From an uncultured Aquimarina sp. (GTDB lineage: Bacteria; Bacteroidota; Bacteroidia; Flavobacteriales; Flavobacteriaceae), in assembly GCA_937951135.1 (NCBI GenBank), contig CALFCI010000031.1, positions 1-63,095 of the forward strand: a DNA stretch of 63,095 nt. The letters are read 5' to 3'. The first letter of the stretch is position 1, and each line of letters opens with the position of its first letter. Of this stretch, positions 23,943 to 32,606 are shown piece by piece. The translations under genes were made by a program, and so were the position numbers. The notes under the pieces were generated by a model that ran no database searches, was not told the origin of the DNA, and worked only from the letters and a program-made list of their open reading frames with translations.

Positions 23943-25415
23943 TTACAGCTTAGACGTAATAGATTTGAAAAACACAAAACCAAAGCCTAAAAATAGCATA
24001 ATATGAAACAAGAATAAACCAAAGTCTTGAAGTACGAAAGCACTATAGAGTGCAAAACCAAAATACCCCATAAGTAGTGCCTCGATGATCGTGTTTCCTG
24101 AAATATTTTTAGTAATGTATTTATTATCTTTCCAAGAATCCTTCAGCAGTTCTACATTAAATTTTGGAGTACGTACAAATTCACTTTTCTTACCAAAATG
24201 ACCTTCTAAAACAGCCATCGAATTATGTACAGAAAAGCCCATGGCAATAGAGAAAAAAGTAAAAAACATTTTTATAAATTCAATAAAATTCCAAAACCCT
24301 TTTCCGTGAATATTTTTAAAGGTATGCCAATAACAAAAGAAAAAGATAACAGTGCTTAACGCAAATCCAGCAATCACATTGAAATACCAACTAAACATAG
24401 GATTGTTGTTTTTAATATAAAGTATAGGTACACTTAATACAGCCACCAATAATACCAGCAAAAACATGCTGCTATTTAATAAGTGGAAAAAGCTATGAAA
24501 CTTTGTTTTAAAAGGAACGGTTTTATCTTTTAAAAGCTTCCAATATAATTTTTGAAAATTTTCAGCAGCCCCTTTGTTCCAGCGGAACTGTTGTGAGCGT
24601 GCAGCACTAATTATAATAGGTAGTTCTGCGGGTGTTTCTACATCTTCTAGATACTTAAACTTCCATTTTTTAAGCTGTGCCCTATAGCTCAAATCTAGAT
24701 CTTCAGTTAAGGTGTCTCCTTGCCAGTTACCAGCATCTTCGATACAGGTTTTTCTCCAAATCCCCGCGGTACCATTAAAATTGATGAAATGATCTTTAAA
24801 ATTACGGCCTACCTGTTCCATGGTAAAATGAAAATCCAAGGCAAAAGCTTGAATCTTGGTAAGCATAGAATATTCTCTATTGATATGTCCCCATCGGGTT
24901 TGTACTACACCAATGTTAGCGTCTATAAAATACGGAACAGTTTGTTGCAGCCATGCAGCACCCGGTAAAAAATCAGCATCAAAAATAGCAATGAACTCTC
25001 CTTTGGCGATTGCTAATCCTTCTTTAAGCGCACCAGCTTTAAAGCCAGTTCTGTTGGTACGACAAATGTGTTTGATATCAAGACCTGTAGCTTTCAGTCT
25101 TTCGATATGTGCGGCAGTACGCTGTGCAGACTCATCTGTAGAATCATCCAAAACTTGAATTTCTAATTTATCTTTAGGGTATTCTAGCAACGCAATATTG
25201 TTAAGGAGTCGATCCATAACATACATTTCATTGTATACCGGCAGTTGTATGGTCACCGTAGGAATCTCTTCTGCTTTAGAAAAATCATATTTAGGAGAAG
25301 TGTCCGTTTGCTTTCTTGATTTTAGATAATTAAGGAGCAAATTCAATTGTGCCAAACTGTATAAAAAAATTACCAGTAAGGCTAAAGTGTAAATGATAAT
25401 AATGGCAATATCCAT
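23943..25415 (-). CDS. Processive GT2 glycosyltransferase (cellulose-synthase/CgmA-like)
   Basis: 490 residues: an N-terminal helix, a GT-A domain and four to five C-terminal helices. Catalytic motifs of processive family-2 enzymes are present: LDDSTDES, FDADFLPG (DxD), TEDLDLSYR (base Asp) and QQFRWNKG (Q-x-x-R-W type). It makes a polysaccharide or glycolipid at the inner membrane; product unknown. The stop/start junction overlaps the upstream GT2 by one base at 25415, indicating a tight operon. Confidence 0.9.
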   Translation of the reverse strand: MDIAIIIIYTLALLVIFLYSLAQLNLLLNYLKSRKQTDTSPKYDFSKAEEIPTVTIQLPVYNEMYVMDRLLNNIALLEYPKDKLEIQVLDDSTDESAQRTAAHIERLKATGLDIKHICRTNRTGFKAGALKEGLAIAKGEFIAIFDADFLPGAAWLQQTVPYFIDANIGVVQTRWGHINREYSMLTKIQAFALDFHFTMEQVGRNFKDHFINFNGTAGIWRKTCIEDAGNWQGDTLTEDLDLSYRAQLKKWKFKYLEDVETPAELPIIISAARSQQFRWNKGAAENFQKLYWKLLKDKTVPFKTKFHSFFHLLNSSMFLLVLLVAVLSVPILYIKNNNPMFSWYFNVIAGFALSTVIFFFCYWHTFKNIHGKGFWNFIEFIKMFFTFFSIAMGFSVHNSMAVLEGHFGKKSEFVRTPKFNVELLKDSWKDNKYITKNISGNTIIEALLMGYFGFALYSAFVLQDFGLFLFHIMLFLGFGFVFFKSITSKL

Positions 25416-26107
25416 TATGAGAAACTGTATTTAAAAATCCAACTTAAAATCTTAATGCCTGCAAAGATAGCACCTTTTATGGTTCCTGAAACTTTTGATG
25501 TCCCTATTCTCTTTTTATAGGACACAGGTACTTCAGTATAGGTGTACTTTTTTTTGAGTACTTTGAGCTGCATTTCTACAGTCCAGCCATAGGTTTTATC
25601 TTGCATGTGCAACGCTACAAGGGTAGTATACTTAATTGCTCTAAAAGGGCCTAGATCCGTAAATGTAGCTCCAAAAAACAATCGCATTAATCGTGTGGCA
25701 AGCCAATTCCCAAAAATTTGAGGAATCGTCATCGATCCTTTTTCTCGTAATTGTTCATCTCTAGCACCAATAACAAGGTCAATGTCGTGCTCTAAAATAG
25801 GAGCGATGACTTTGATCAATTCTTTAGGGTAATCACTATAATCTCCATCTAGAAAAACAACAATATCAGGTTTTTCTTTTTGCTGTGCTATGTAGTCAAG
25901 ACCTTTTAAACAAGCGTACCCATATCCCATGCGTTCCTCATGGAGCACTGTCGCACCTGCTTGTTTTGCCATAGTAGCTGTAGCATCCGTAGAGTTATTA
26001 TTCACTACGATGATTTCAGAAACTACTTCAGGGATTTCTTTAATTACAAAAGGTATCGATGCTTCCTCATTATAGGCAGGAATGATAACAATAATTCTGG
26101 TACTCAT
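25415..26107 (-). CDS. GT2 glycosyltransferase, polyprenyl-phosphate-sugar synthase-like
   Basis: 230 residues of the dolichol-phosphate mannose synthase-like group: PAYNEEASIPFVIKEIPEVV, the nucleotide-sugar motif VVFLDGDYSDYP (DxD) and KKRIGTSKVSGT near the C-terminus. A C-terminal amphipathic or hydrophobic segment could touch the membrane. Probable donor-lipid supplier for the GT-C enzyme encoded downstream in the same operon. Confidence 0.88.
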   Translation of the reverse strand: MSTRIIVIIPAYNEEASIPFVIKEIPEVVSEIIVVNNNSTDATATMAKQAGATVLHEERMGYGYACLKGLDYIAQQKEKPDIVVFLDGDYSDYPKELIKVIAPILEHDIDLVIGARDEQLREKGSMTIPQIFGNWLATRLMRLFFGATFTDLGPFRAIKYTTLVALHMQDKTYGWTVEMQLKVLKKKYTYTEVPVSYKKRIGTSKVSGTIKGAIFAGIKILSWIFKYSFS

Positions 26108-26605
26108 TTATAACGAAGCATTAGGGTTGTCTTTTTTAAAGCTAAAAATATCAGTCCATTCTCCCATTTTTTGGCCATTACTATATCTTTCAGCTTTAAA
26201 TAATATATCATTTTTATACAGTAAACAAAATCCGTTCTTTTTACCATTGTGATACTGGTACTTTCTTACAATAGTTCTTTCTGAAATTGAAGTAGCAATA
26301 TCGTAAATTATCCACCATTTTTCTGCTTTATTCTGTATAAAATGGCCTTCTTTAATTAATTGTTTTTGAGGCGTATAGAAATACCAATAGCCCTCTTTTT
26401 TAGTATGATTTAGCATTCCTTTTTTAGCAATGCTTCCATTGGTATGATAAAAATACCAATAGGCTGTAGCTTGACCGTTAACTTTCCAGCCTTCTGCTTT
26501 TAGTGCTCCAGTAGGATAATAGTCGCGATAATATTCTTTTTGAGAAATCCCTTGATAACTACTAAATATAGTAATGCATAAGACCAAAAGTAAGTTACGT
26601 ATCAT
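26108..26605 (-). CDS. Secreted MORN-variant repeat protein (YwqK-like)
   Basis: 165 residues: a signal peptide (MIRNLLLVLCITIFSSYQGI) then at least four MORN-like beta-hairpins (YYPTGALKAEGWKVNGQATA, HTNGSIAKKGMLNHTKKEGY, KQLIKEGHFIQNKAEKWW, YHNGKKNGFCLLYKNDI). Such proteins are often labelled YwqK-family antitoxins, but the signal peptide makes a periplasmic or outer-membrane scaffold more likely. It is the first gene of the glycosyltransferase operon, ending right at the next gene. Confidence 0.82.
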   Translation of the reverse strand: MIRNLLLVLCITIFSSYQGISQKEYYRDYYPTGALKAEGWKVNGQATAYWYFYHTNGSIAKKGMLNHTKKEGYWYFYTPQKQLIKEGHFIQNKAEKWWIIYDIATSISERTIVRKYQYHNGKKNGFCLLYKNDILFKAERYSNGQKMGEWTDIFSFKKDNPNASL

Positions 26606-26789
26606 AAGATGTTCATTGTGTTGCCGTTTAGACGAAAGCGTTTAGAGAAACTAACAAAAGTAGGTGTAATCCAACGTATGATGATTCATTGTCTTATATG
26701 CTATGGAATAGATGTCTCGCCCTTAGTATTGAAAACAGCAGGAGTAAACAGCGGATGTTGTATCATAAATATCCGCCGTATACTTACAA

Positions 26790-27000
26790 CCTGAGTTCGA
26801 CATAAGGATTAAAATTTAAAAACCGTCAAATCGAGTGTTTTTTCGTAGTGAAACGAAGAAAAAATGTATCGAGATTAGCTTTTTTGCAACGAAAACCACT
26901 GGTCATCTTGAGATTGATAGCCTGTCCTGAGCCTGACGAAGGAAAAGGCTCGATAGTCAAAGAAATCGAATTGACGTGATTAACTTACATCGAACTCAAG
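26790..27000. repeat. 211-bp inverted-repeat element (MITE-like)
   Basis: Left end CCTGAGTTCGACATAAG (26790-26806) and right end CTTACATCGAACTCAAG (26984-27000) are inverted copies with two to three mismatches. Inside is a hairpin with arms TTTTTTCGT/ACGAAGAAAAAA near 26840-26865 and the phrase GCCTGTCCTGAGCCTGACGA. A solo end (ACTGAATTCGACATAAG) lies at 48492-48508 beside an IS30-family remnant. No gene inside. Confidence 0.65.
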
Positions 27001-27075
27001 TTTACAGTATATTTTTTGTATTAACTCCTGCCTCTAGTATCTCACTTCGAATAGCGAAGCGGTCTAAATTCTAAA

Positions 27076-28656
27076 TTACTTCTTATTTACAAAATTCATT
27101 AAATCAACATCATTTCCTAGTAATACTTCCGTAGGATTGATACGTCCTGTTTCTGGGCCGTTCTCTAATTTTAATACGCCTCTTGGACATACCGCAGAAC
27201 AGATTCCACATCCTACACAACTAGAGCGTACAATATTCTCCCCTTTTTGGGCATACGCACGAACATCAATACCTTGTTCACAATAGGTAGAGCAGTTACC
27301 ACAGGAGATACATTGTCCTCCATTGGTCGTAATTCTAAATCTAGATTTGAAGCGTTGTACTAAACCTAAATAAGCCGCTAATGGGCATCCAAAACGACAC
27401 CAAGTACGGTTTCCTAATATAGGATAGAATCCAGTACCAATCACTCCAGAGAACCAAGAACCAATCAATAATCCGTACCAATATTGTATGTTCTGTGTTT
27501 TGATGCCTAATACGGTATCTGCTTCGGTAAAGAAGCTATATAAAGTAGCTGCGGTCATTACTAAAGAAAATACTAATACCCCATGGATTAACCAGCGTTC
27601 TAGTTTCCATGCTACTAATCGTTTGTCTGACAGTTGACGATACGGATCACCTAGGGTTTCGGCAAGACCACCACAACCACATACCCAGGAACAATACCAT
27701 CGTTTTCCAAAGAAATAGACCATTACAGGTACAATCACAAGGGTTAAAACAATACCCCATACGAGCATAAATACTCCTAATCCTCCGCTATTGATTAAGA
27801 TATTGATGTTCCAATCAAAAAAGAAATCATAATCTAATGGAAACGCATTCTTAAAATCATAATAGGGCTGATTAAAACGTACTAAGATTTCTGGAATTAA
27901 AAAAGCAAATCCAATCTGAAAGAATAGTACCGAAGTAGTACGCACAATCTGATAGCGATTATGTCTGTATTTAATATACATACGGACTGCCATTACCGTC
28001 ATAATCGTACAATATAAAAATCCATAGACAAACCATTGGCTAGCCAATCCACCACTAAGGCTTTGACTAATCGGGTCTAAAATATAGGTCCAGTTTACAA
28101 TAAGGTCTGGAAAGAAATATAATAATAAGTAAAATGCAACCAGATATACGAATACCAGTATACCAATCCACCCTTTATTGGTAGCTGAATTAAGAAATAT
28201 ACCATCATTTTTAATGCCTGGAGGACCTAACAAAATGACATTAGGAAGTATAAAGAGTAATCCACCAATGATTCCTAATCCAAAAGTAAGCCACCAAAAG
28301 ATCCCTTTATTATCTTGTACAGTACCTTTTCCAGCGGGTTTTATAAAATCATAAGCAATGTTATGTGACTTTCCCCAAATGATTTTATCCCATTCTTGAT
28401 TGGTCTCATGTGTCGTATTCACTGTTTCTAGAATGGAGCGAATATCAGCCGATAACTGTACTTGGGAGGTATAGGTTTTACCTACAATTTTTTCTTTAAA
28501 AGTGTTTATGAATAGCTCACTTTTGACTCCTTTATTCGATATAAATGTATCAAATATTTCTGAGGTTACTTCATATTTACCCATAAAGAGTAGTGCCGTG
28601 AAGATAGCAAGACCTGTGATGAAAATAACGAGGCCTGTGTATTTTATACCTTTCAT
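27076..28656 (-). CDS. Polyferredoxin-type membrane electron-transfer protein (NosR/NapH/CcoG-like)
   Basis: 526 residues. Two N-terminal helices flank a periplasmic domain (about 25-110), then several helices carry the CxxxCP-like motifs CSWVCGCGG and WCRFGCPLAAYLG. The C-terminus holds two ferredoxin motifs, CISCGNCSTYCEQG and CVGCGICSAVCPRG, for two [4Fe-4S] clusters on the cytoplasmic face. This architecture matches NosR/NapH/CcoG-type quinol or copper-linked electron carriers, but the NosR FMN domain is absent. An FAD oxidoreductase gene lies upstream on the same strand and may be its partner. The true start could be a few residues downstream. Confidence 0.83.
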   Translation of the reverse strand: MKGIKYTGLVIFITGLAIFTALLFMGKYEVTSEIFDTFISNKGVKSELFINTFKEKIVGKTYTSQVQLSADIRSILETVNTTHETNQEWDKIIWGKSHNIAYDFIKPAGKGTVQDNKGIFWWLTFGLGIIGGLLFILPNVILLGPPGIKNDGIFLNSATNKGWIGILVFVYLVAFYLLLYFFPDLIVNWTYILDPISQSLSGGLASQWFVYGFLYCTIMTVMAVRMYIKYRHNRYQIVRTTSVLFFQIGFAFLIPEILVRFNQPYYDFKNAFPLDYDFFFDWNINILINSGGLGVFMLVWGIVLTLVIVPVMVYFFGKRWYCSWVCGCGGLAETLGDPYRQLSDKRLVAWKLERWLIHGVLVFSLVMTAATLYSFFTEADTVLGIKTQNIQYWYGLLIGSWFSGVIGTGFYPILGNRTWCRFGCPLAAYLGLVQRFKSRFRITTNGGQCISCGNCSTYCEQGIDVRAYAQKGENIVRSSCVGCGICSAVCPRGVLKLENGPETGRINPTEVLLGNDVDLMNFVNKK

Positions 28657-28815
28657 TAGAATGAAATTTTAATTGTTATATAGTTTTTGTTAATAGCGTG
28701 TTATCGATGTTCAAGAAGCGTTTCCGAATGTTGGTACTGATATTATTTACAATAGCAGTCTAGGTTCTTGTTTCTTATAGTGTGCCATCGGCAAGCGATC
28801 TTGGTTCTTTAGAAG

Positions 28816-30159
28816 TTATGCTTTACTAAAAATCCGTTTCCAACTTTTAGGTTTTGCCGTGATAGTAGTATTGTTTTCTGTATTAAAAGCATCAATAATT
28901 TGAGTTTCATACGAAATATAAAGCTCAGGATCAAAATTGGCATCTTTTAAATGTTCCATAACATACTCAACCGATTTTCCTGCGGTAAGCCATCGGTCAA
29001 AAATTTCATGTCGCATTCGAATTCCAAAGGTGTTGATTCCTATAAATAAGTGCGTATCCTTATCATACGCTATAGTAATACACTTAGCGTGATCTTCATG
29101 TTTCCAATGAAAGTGATTTTCATTTTCTTTAGGTTTCGCAAATACCCAACCGTAGGTTTGATATTCGATATCCAAAAACTTAGCACTATTAAACCAATGT
29201 CCAGGTTTGTATTCAATTCTGTTTCCACATATAGTTTGAGCTACGGTTTCTCCCATCATGCGTCCGGTATACCAAACCGCTTCAATTGGTCTTCGACTGC
29301 CAATAGGCTCATGCTGTTCAGCACAATCACCAATAGCATAGATGTTAGGAATATTGGTTTCTAAAAATCTATTGACTTTAACACCTCTACCCAATTCGAT
29401 TCCAGAATCTTTTAAGAAATCGATGTTAGGAGAGACTCCAGCCGTCAACCCTACAAGGTCGCATTCAATTACTTCATCTGTTTCCTGTATTACGATAGCT
29501 TTTGCTTTCCCATGTTCATCGGCAATGATTTCTTTAAGGTTTGTGCCTAATCGCAAATCAATATGATGTTCTTTGATGTGGTCATTAATCAAAGCAGATT
29601 CTCCAGCAGGTAAGACCCCATTCCAAAAACTAGATTCTCTTACCAAAAAAGTAACCGGAACATTTCGAGAACGTAACATTTCTGCTAGTTCGATACCAAT
29701 CAATCCACCACCTACAATTACAGCACGTTTACAGGTTTTGGGATCGGGAGCATACTGGGTTACCCGTTCTAGATCTTGTTTATGATATAATCCTGTTACC
29801 CCATCAAGATCTTGCCCAGGCCACCCAAATTTATTGGGTTTAGACCCTGTAGCAATAATAAGTGTATCATAAGATAAGGTTTCCTCGTTTTGAAAAATAA
29901 GTTGATTTTGAGCGTGGTCAACAGCAGTCACAAATCCTTTTTTAAGGGTAATCCTGTTTTTCTTCCAAAACCAATCTTCATAAGGCTGCGTATGTTCAAA
30001 TTTCAGATGTCCCATATACACATACATAAGCGCAGTACGAGAAAAGAAGAAATCCGTTTCTCCAGAAATAATAGTGATTTTTTTATCAGATAATTTCCGA
30101 ATATGTCGGGCGGCAGTAACTCCAGAAATTCCATTGCCAATGATTACGATGTGTTCCAT
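28816..30159 (-). CDS. NAD(P)/FAD-dependent pyridine-nucleotide oxidoreductase
   Basis: 447 residues, two Rossmann folds: FAD-binding IIGNGISGVTAARHIRK at the N-terminus, NAD(P)-binding VIVGGGLIGIELAEMLRSRN in the middle and the FAD-closing IYAIGDCAEQ. Closest in layout to rubredoxin/nitrite-reductase-type reductases (NirB N-terminal half, nitric-oxide reductase FlRd). The C-terminal domain (about 320-447) is longer than in simple ferredoxin reductases. It is encoded 159 bp upstream of the polyferredoxin gene, divergent from the DUF547 gene. Confidence 0.87.
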   Translation of the reverse strand: MEHIVIIGNGISGVTAARHIRKLSDKKITIISGETDFFFSRTALMYVYMGHLKFEHTQPYEDWFWKKNRITLKKGFVTAVDHAQNQLIFQNEETLSYDTLIIATGSKPNKFGWPGQDLDGVTGLYHKQDLERVTQYAPDPKTCKRAVIVGGGLIGIELAEMLRSRNVPVTFLVRESSFWNGVLPAGESALINDHIKEHHIDLRLGTNLKEIIADEHGKAKAIVIQETDEVIECDLVGLTAGVSPNIDFLKDSGIELGRGVKVNRFLETNIPNIYAIGDCAEQHEPIGSRRPIEAVWYTGRMMGETVAQTICGNRIEYKPGHWFNSAKFLDIEYQTYGWVFAKPKENENHFHWKHEDHAKCITIAYDKDTHLFIGINTFGIRMRHEIFDRWLTAGKSVEYVMEHLKDANFDPELYISYETQIIDAFNTENNTTITAKPKSWKRIFSKA

Positions 30160-30444
30160 AAAATAAAGAATATTGATTGGTCGTACGATATACTATAGTG
30201 AAGTACATTTCATAGAGTATGTCGTATCTAAAGATAAGAACTTATAGGGTGTGTTTAATTTAGAATTAATCTAAAAAGCAAGGTTTTTGTAAGGAAAACA
30301 GCTCATTTTCGAACGCTAAAAAATGTTAAAAATCTTGTAAGTGTATCGAAAATGCTTCGACTCAATGTTCGAACATCGCGATATAAATTTTATTATAATC
30401 AAATCATAATTAGCTTCTTGGTAGAAGTTTTTAAAAATAGAATC

Positions 30445-31152
30445 ATGAAAAAAGTAACCACATTAATTTTAGTACTCACGTTTAGTATAGGATTTGCTCA
30501 GGACACAAAATCATTTTTTGATAAGGCAGATGTCTTTTTTAAAACCTATGTACAAAATGGTAAAGTAGACTATAAGAGTATCCAAGAAAATCCTGAATCC
30601 TTAAAAGAGTTAATGATACTAGTAGGTACAACAAGTATCAATAAAAGCGATCCTAAAACGCATCAGGCATTTTATATTAATGCATATAACCTTAGTGTAA
30701 TCCAAGGAATACTATACCGATACCCAGTGAAATCACCATTAGATATTCAAGGTTTTTTTGATAAGAAATCATATATCATAGCAGGAGAAGACATCACATT
30801 AAATACGCTAGAGAATACCAAGTTACGAGCAAATTATCCTGAAGAAGGACGTTTTCACTTTGTTTTAGTATGTGCCGGTTTGGGGTGTCCTCCAATCATT
30901 GCTGAAGCCTATACGCCTAGTGCATTAGAAGCGCAATTAGAACGCCAAACGAAATTAGCCCTTAATAATCCTAGTTTTATTAAAGTAAAAGGTAGTAAAG
31001 TACAGATTTCTATGATTTTCAAGTGGTATAAAGAAGATTTTACACATAATGGATCTGAAATAGAGTATATCAACAAATTCAGAAAAACACCTATTCCAAC
31101 GAGTGCTAAAGTATCATACTACACTTATGATTGGACATTAAATCAGTTATAA
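30445..31152 (+). CDS. DUF547-family secreted protein
   Basis: 235 residues from ATG 30445, chosen because it gives a signal peptide (MKKVTTLILVLTFSIGFAQ); the longer reading from 30352 adds a non-signal extension. The body (HQAFYINAYNLSVIQGILYR; HFVLVCAGLGCPPIIAEAYT) carries the conserved N-AYN and C-A--CP motifs of DUF547. Function unknown; the family often sits beside redox or envelope genes. Divergent from the FAD oxidoreductase gene. Confidence 0.88.
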   Translation: MKKVTTLILVLTFSIGFAQDTKSFFDKADVFFKTYVQNGKVDYKSIQENPESLKELMILVGTTSINKSDPKTHQAFYINAYNLSVIQGILYRYPVKSPLDIQGFFDKKSYIIAGEDITLNTLENTKLRANYPEEGRFHFVLVCAGLGCPPIIAEAYTPSALEAQLERQTKLALNNPSFIKVKGSKVQISMIFKWYKEDFTHNGSEIEYINKFRKTPIPTSAKVSYYTYDWTLNQL

Positions 31153-31222
31153 TTTAGGGTTGCCTATTAAAGCTATTTTATCTAACAACTGTTCAATGCC
31201 CTTAGGTAATAATAAACTACCT

Positions 31223-31333
31223 CGAGGCAGAGCCTCGGAGTATCAGAGATAAGACCGCTTCGCTACAAGAACCAAGAAACAAGACGCTATTTTATCTTGA
31301 ATCTGGTAGATACACCCGAGGCAGAGCCTCGGG
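31223..31333. repeat. Pair of GC-rich REP-like palindromes
   Basis: CGAGGCAGAGCCTCG at 31223-31237 and CCCGAGGCAGAGCCTCGGG at 31315-31333 share the same hairpin (CCGAGGC AGA GCCTCGG). Between them is a heptamer-like run on the minus strand (CTTGTTT, CTTGGTT, CTTGTAG; 31262-31284). The 31153-31476 gap holds nothing else recognisable. Confidence 0.65.
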
Positions 31334-31476
31334 GAATTTTATTGATTAAAAAGAATTTAAGTGACTCCTCTTTACTTTGTTATAATGTCAAGAAAGAAAT
31401 CGTAATGCATAATAATTTAATTCATCTGTACTCAAAAAAGGAAGTACAGAAAAAAATAAACACAAAAAATAAAGGA

Positions 31477-32391
31477 ATGAAGTTTCAAAATAAAATACTA
31501 ACCGCTATTGCATTTTTCATCGTTACATTGGGATTTGCTCAAGAAGAGAATGCTTCAAGCAGTACTTCGAATGTACAAGAGTTTACTCCATCAAAATTGT
31601 TGAATAAGGGACAATGGGATATTAAATTTTTTAATGGACTGTATACACAAACGAAATCAGCAAACGAGAATGGAGATGTAAGTGATGTAACTAGAGGTAC
31701 TTTTTTTACGAATACTACCGAAATTTATACAGGGATTAGCAAATCATCTAGAGTAAATATTGGTTTGATTTTACAGGCACGTTCTAATAAGAATGGTGGG
31801 GATGCTTTAGATGTGTTTAGTTTTGAAAATGATGGAATAAGCACACGAAGTGGATTGACAACTATTGCACCATCGATACGCGTTCAACCCTTCAAAAACA
31901 TAAGTAACTTTTCATTTACCAGTTCGCTTTATATTCCGGTATTTAAAGATAAGCCTAATGCAACGTATTTGGATAAGCGAAGCCTCTTTTGGGAAACAAA
32001 ATTTTTCTATGACAAAACTTTTGGAGGAGATAAATGGCAGGTATTTGGAGAAGTAGATCTTGGTTTCAACTTTGGAGAAAAAGCAGCAGATGCTGATCCA
32101 AATACAGAAAACATAGGAGAGCGTTTTGCAAACAATAGTGCTTTTGTGCCTGTAAGCGCATTTTTAAGTTATTTTCCAACTTCAAAGTCAACCGTCTTTG
32201 TAAATGCACAGCAAGCTTTTTTAGTGGATTTAGGAAATGATTTCAATCAAGAGTATACACAGTTAGGGTTTGGAGGAAAATACCAGATTACAGAGGTACT
32301 TAATATAGAAGCTTCCTATGGTACTTTTGTGAGAGGAACAAGTACAGGTCTAGGACAAACGTTTAGTATTGGATTAAGAGCATTGTTTTAG
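31477..32391 (+). CDS. Outer-membrane beta-barrel protein, transporter-like
   Basis: 304 residues from ATG 31477, which supplies a signal peptide (MKFQNKILTAIAFFIVTLGF, cleaving after AQ); the frame is open back to 31297, but that part lacks signal features. The mature chain has alternating amphipathic strands, no plug and no POTRA (WDIKFFNGLYTQT, SRVNIGLILQARS, SFTSSLYIPVFKD, QVFGEVDLGFNFG) and ends with a C-terminal aromatic (GLRALF). Resembles phenol-pathway/FadL-like or generic OMPs; substrate unknown. Confidence 0.78.
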   Translation: MKFQNKILTAIAFFIVTLGFAQEENASSSTSNVQEFTPSKLLNKGQWDIKFFNGLYTQTKSANENGDVSDVTRGTFFTNTTEIYTGISKSSRVNIGLILQARSNKNGGDALDVFSFENDGISTRSGLTTIAPSIRVQPFKNISNFSFTSSLYIPVFKDKPNATYLDKRSLFWETKFFYDKTFGGDKWQVFGEVDLGFNFGEKAADADPNTENIGERFANNSAFVPVSAFLSYFPTSKSTVFVNAQQAFLVDLGNDFNQEYTQLGFGGKYQITEVLNIEASYGTFVRGTSTGLGQTFSIGLRALF

Positions 32392-32403
32392 TATGTAGTC
32401 CAT

Positions 32404-32439
32404 AATACCTACTAGGTTTTTAAAAACCTAGGAGGTATT
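32404..32439 (+). terminator. Hairpin after the outer-membrane protein gene
   Basis: 17-bp arms AATACCTACTAGGTTTT / AAAACCTAGGAGGTATT with a 2-nt loop and one mismatch, 12 bp past the stop. The centre shares CCTACTAGGTTT with the R1 core palindrome. There is no strong T-run after it, so it may be a repeat hairpin rather than a terminator. Confidence 0.5.
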
Positions 32440-32521
32440 GCGTTAGAATACGGGCAATTTGAAAAGTATTAAAAAATAAATTGAGAAACCTCATAGTATA
32501 ACCAAAGAACGTTTATTTTTA

Positions 32522-32598
32522 ATACCTGATACCTGATACCTGATACCTGATACCTGATACCCGATACCCGATACCCGATACCCGATACCCGATACCCG
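32522..32598. repeat. 11-unit heptamer tandem repeat before the GH113-like gene
   Basis: Five exact ATACCTG units (32522-32556) then six exact ATACCCG units (32557-32598), 77 bp in perfect 7-bp register, ending 8 bp before the ATG at 32607. It occupies the place of the ribosome-binding region and probably part of the promoter, so changes in copy number could alter expression. Confidence 0.97.
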
Positions 32599-32606
32599 AT
32601 ATTACT

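Noticed and set aside
26609-26794. 61-codon plus-strand frame before the MITE-like element
   Set aside because: No domain, no start context, and it overlaps the promoter region of the divergent MORN operon.
32519-32598. CRISPR array
   Set aside because: The heptamers are contiguous with no spacers; a simple tandem repeat.
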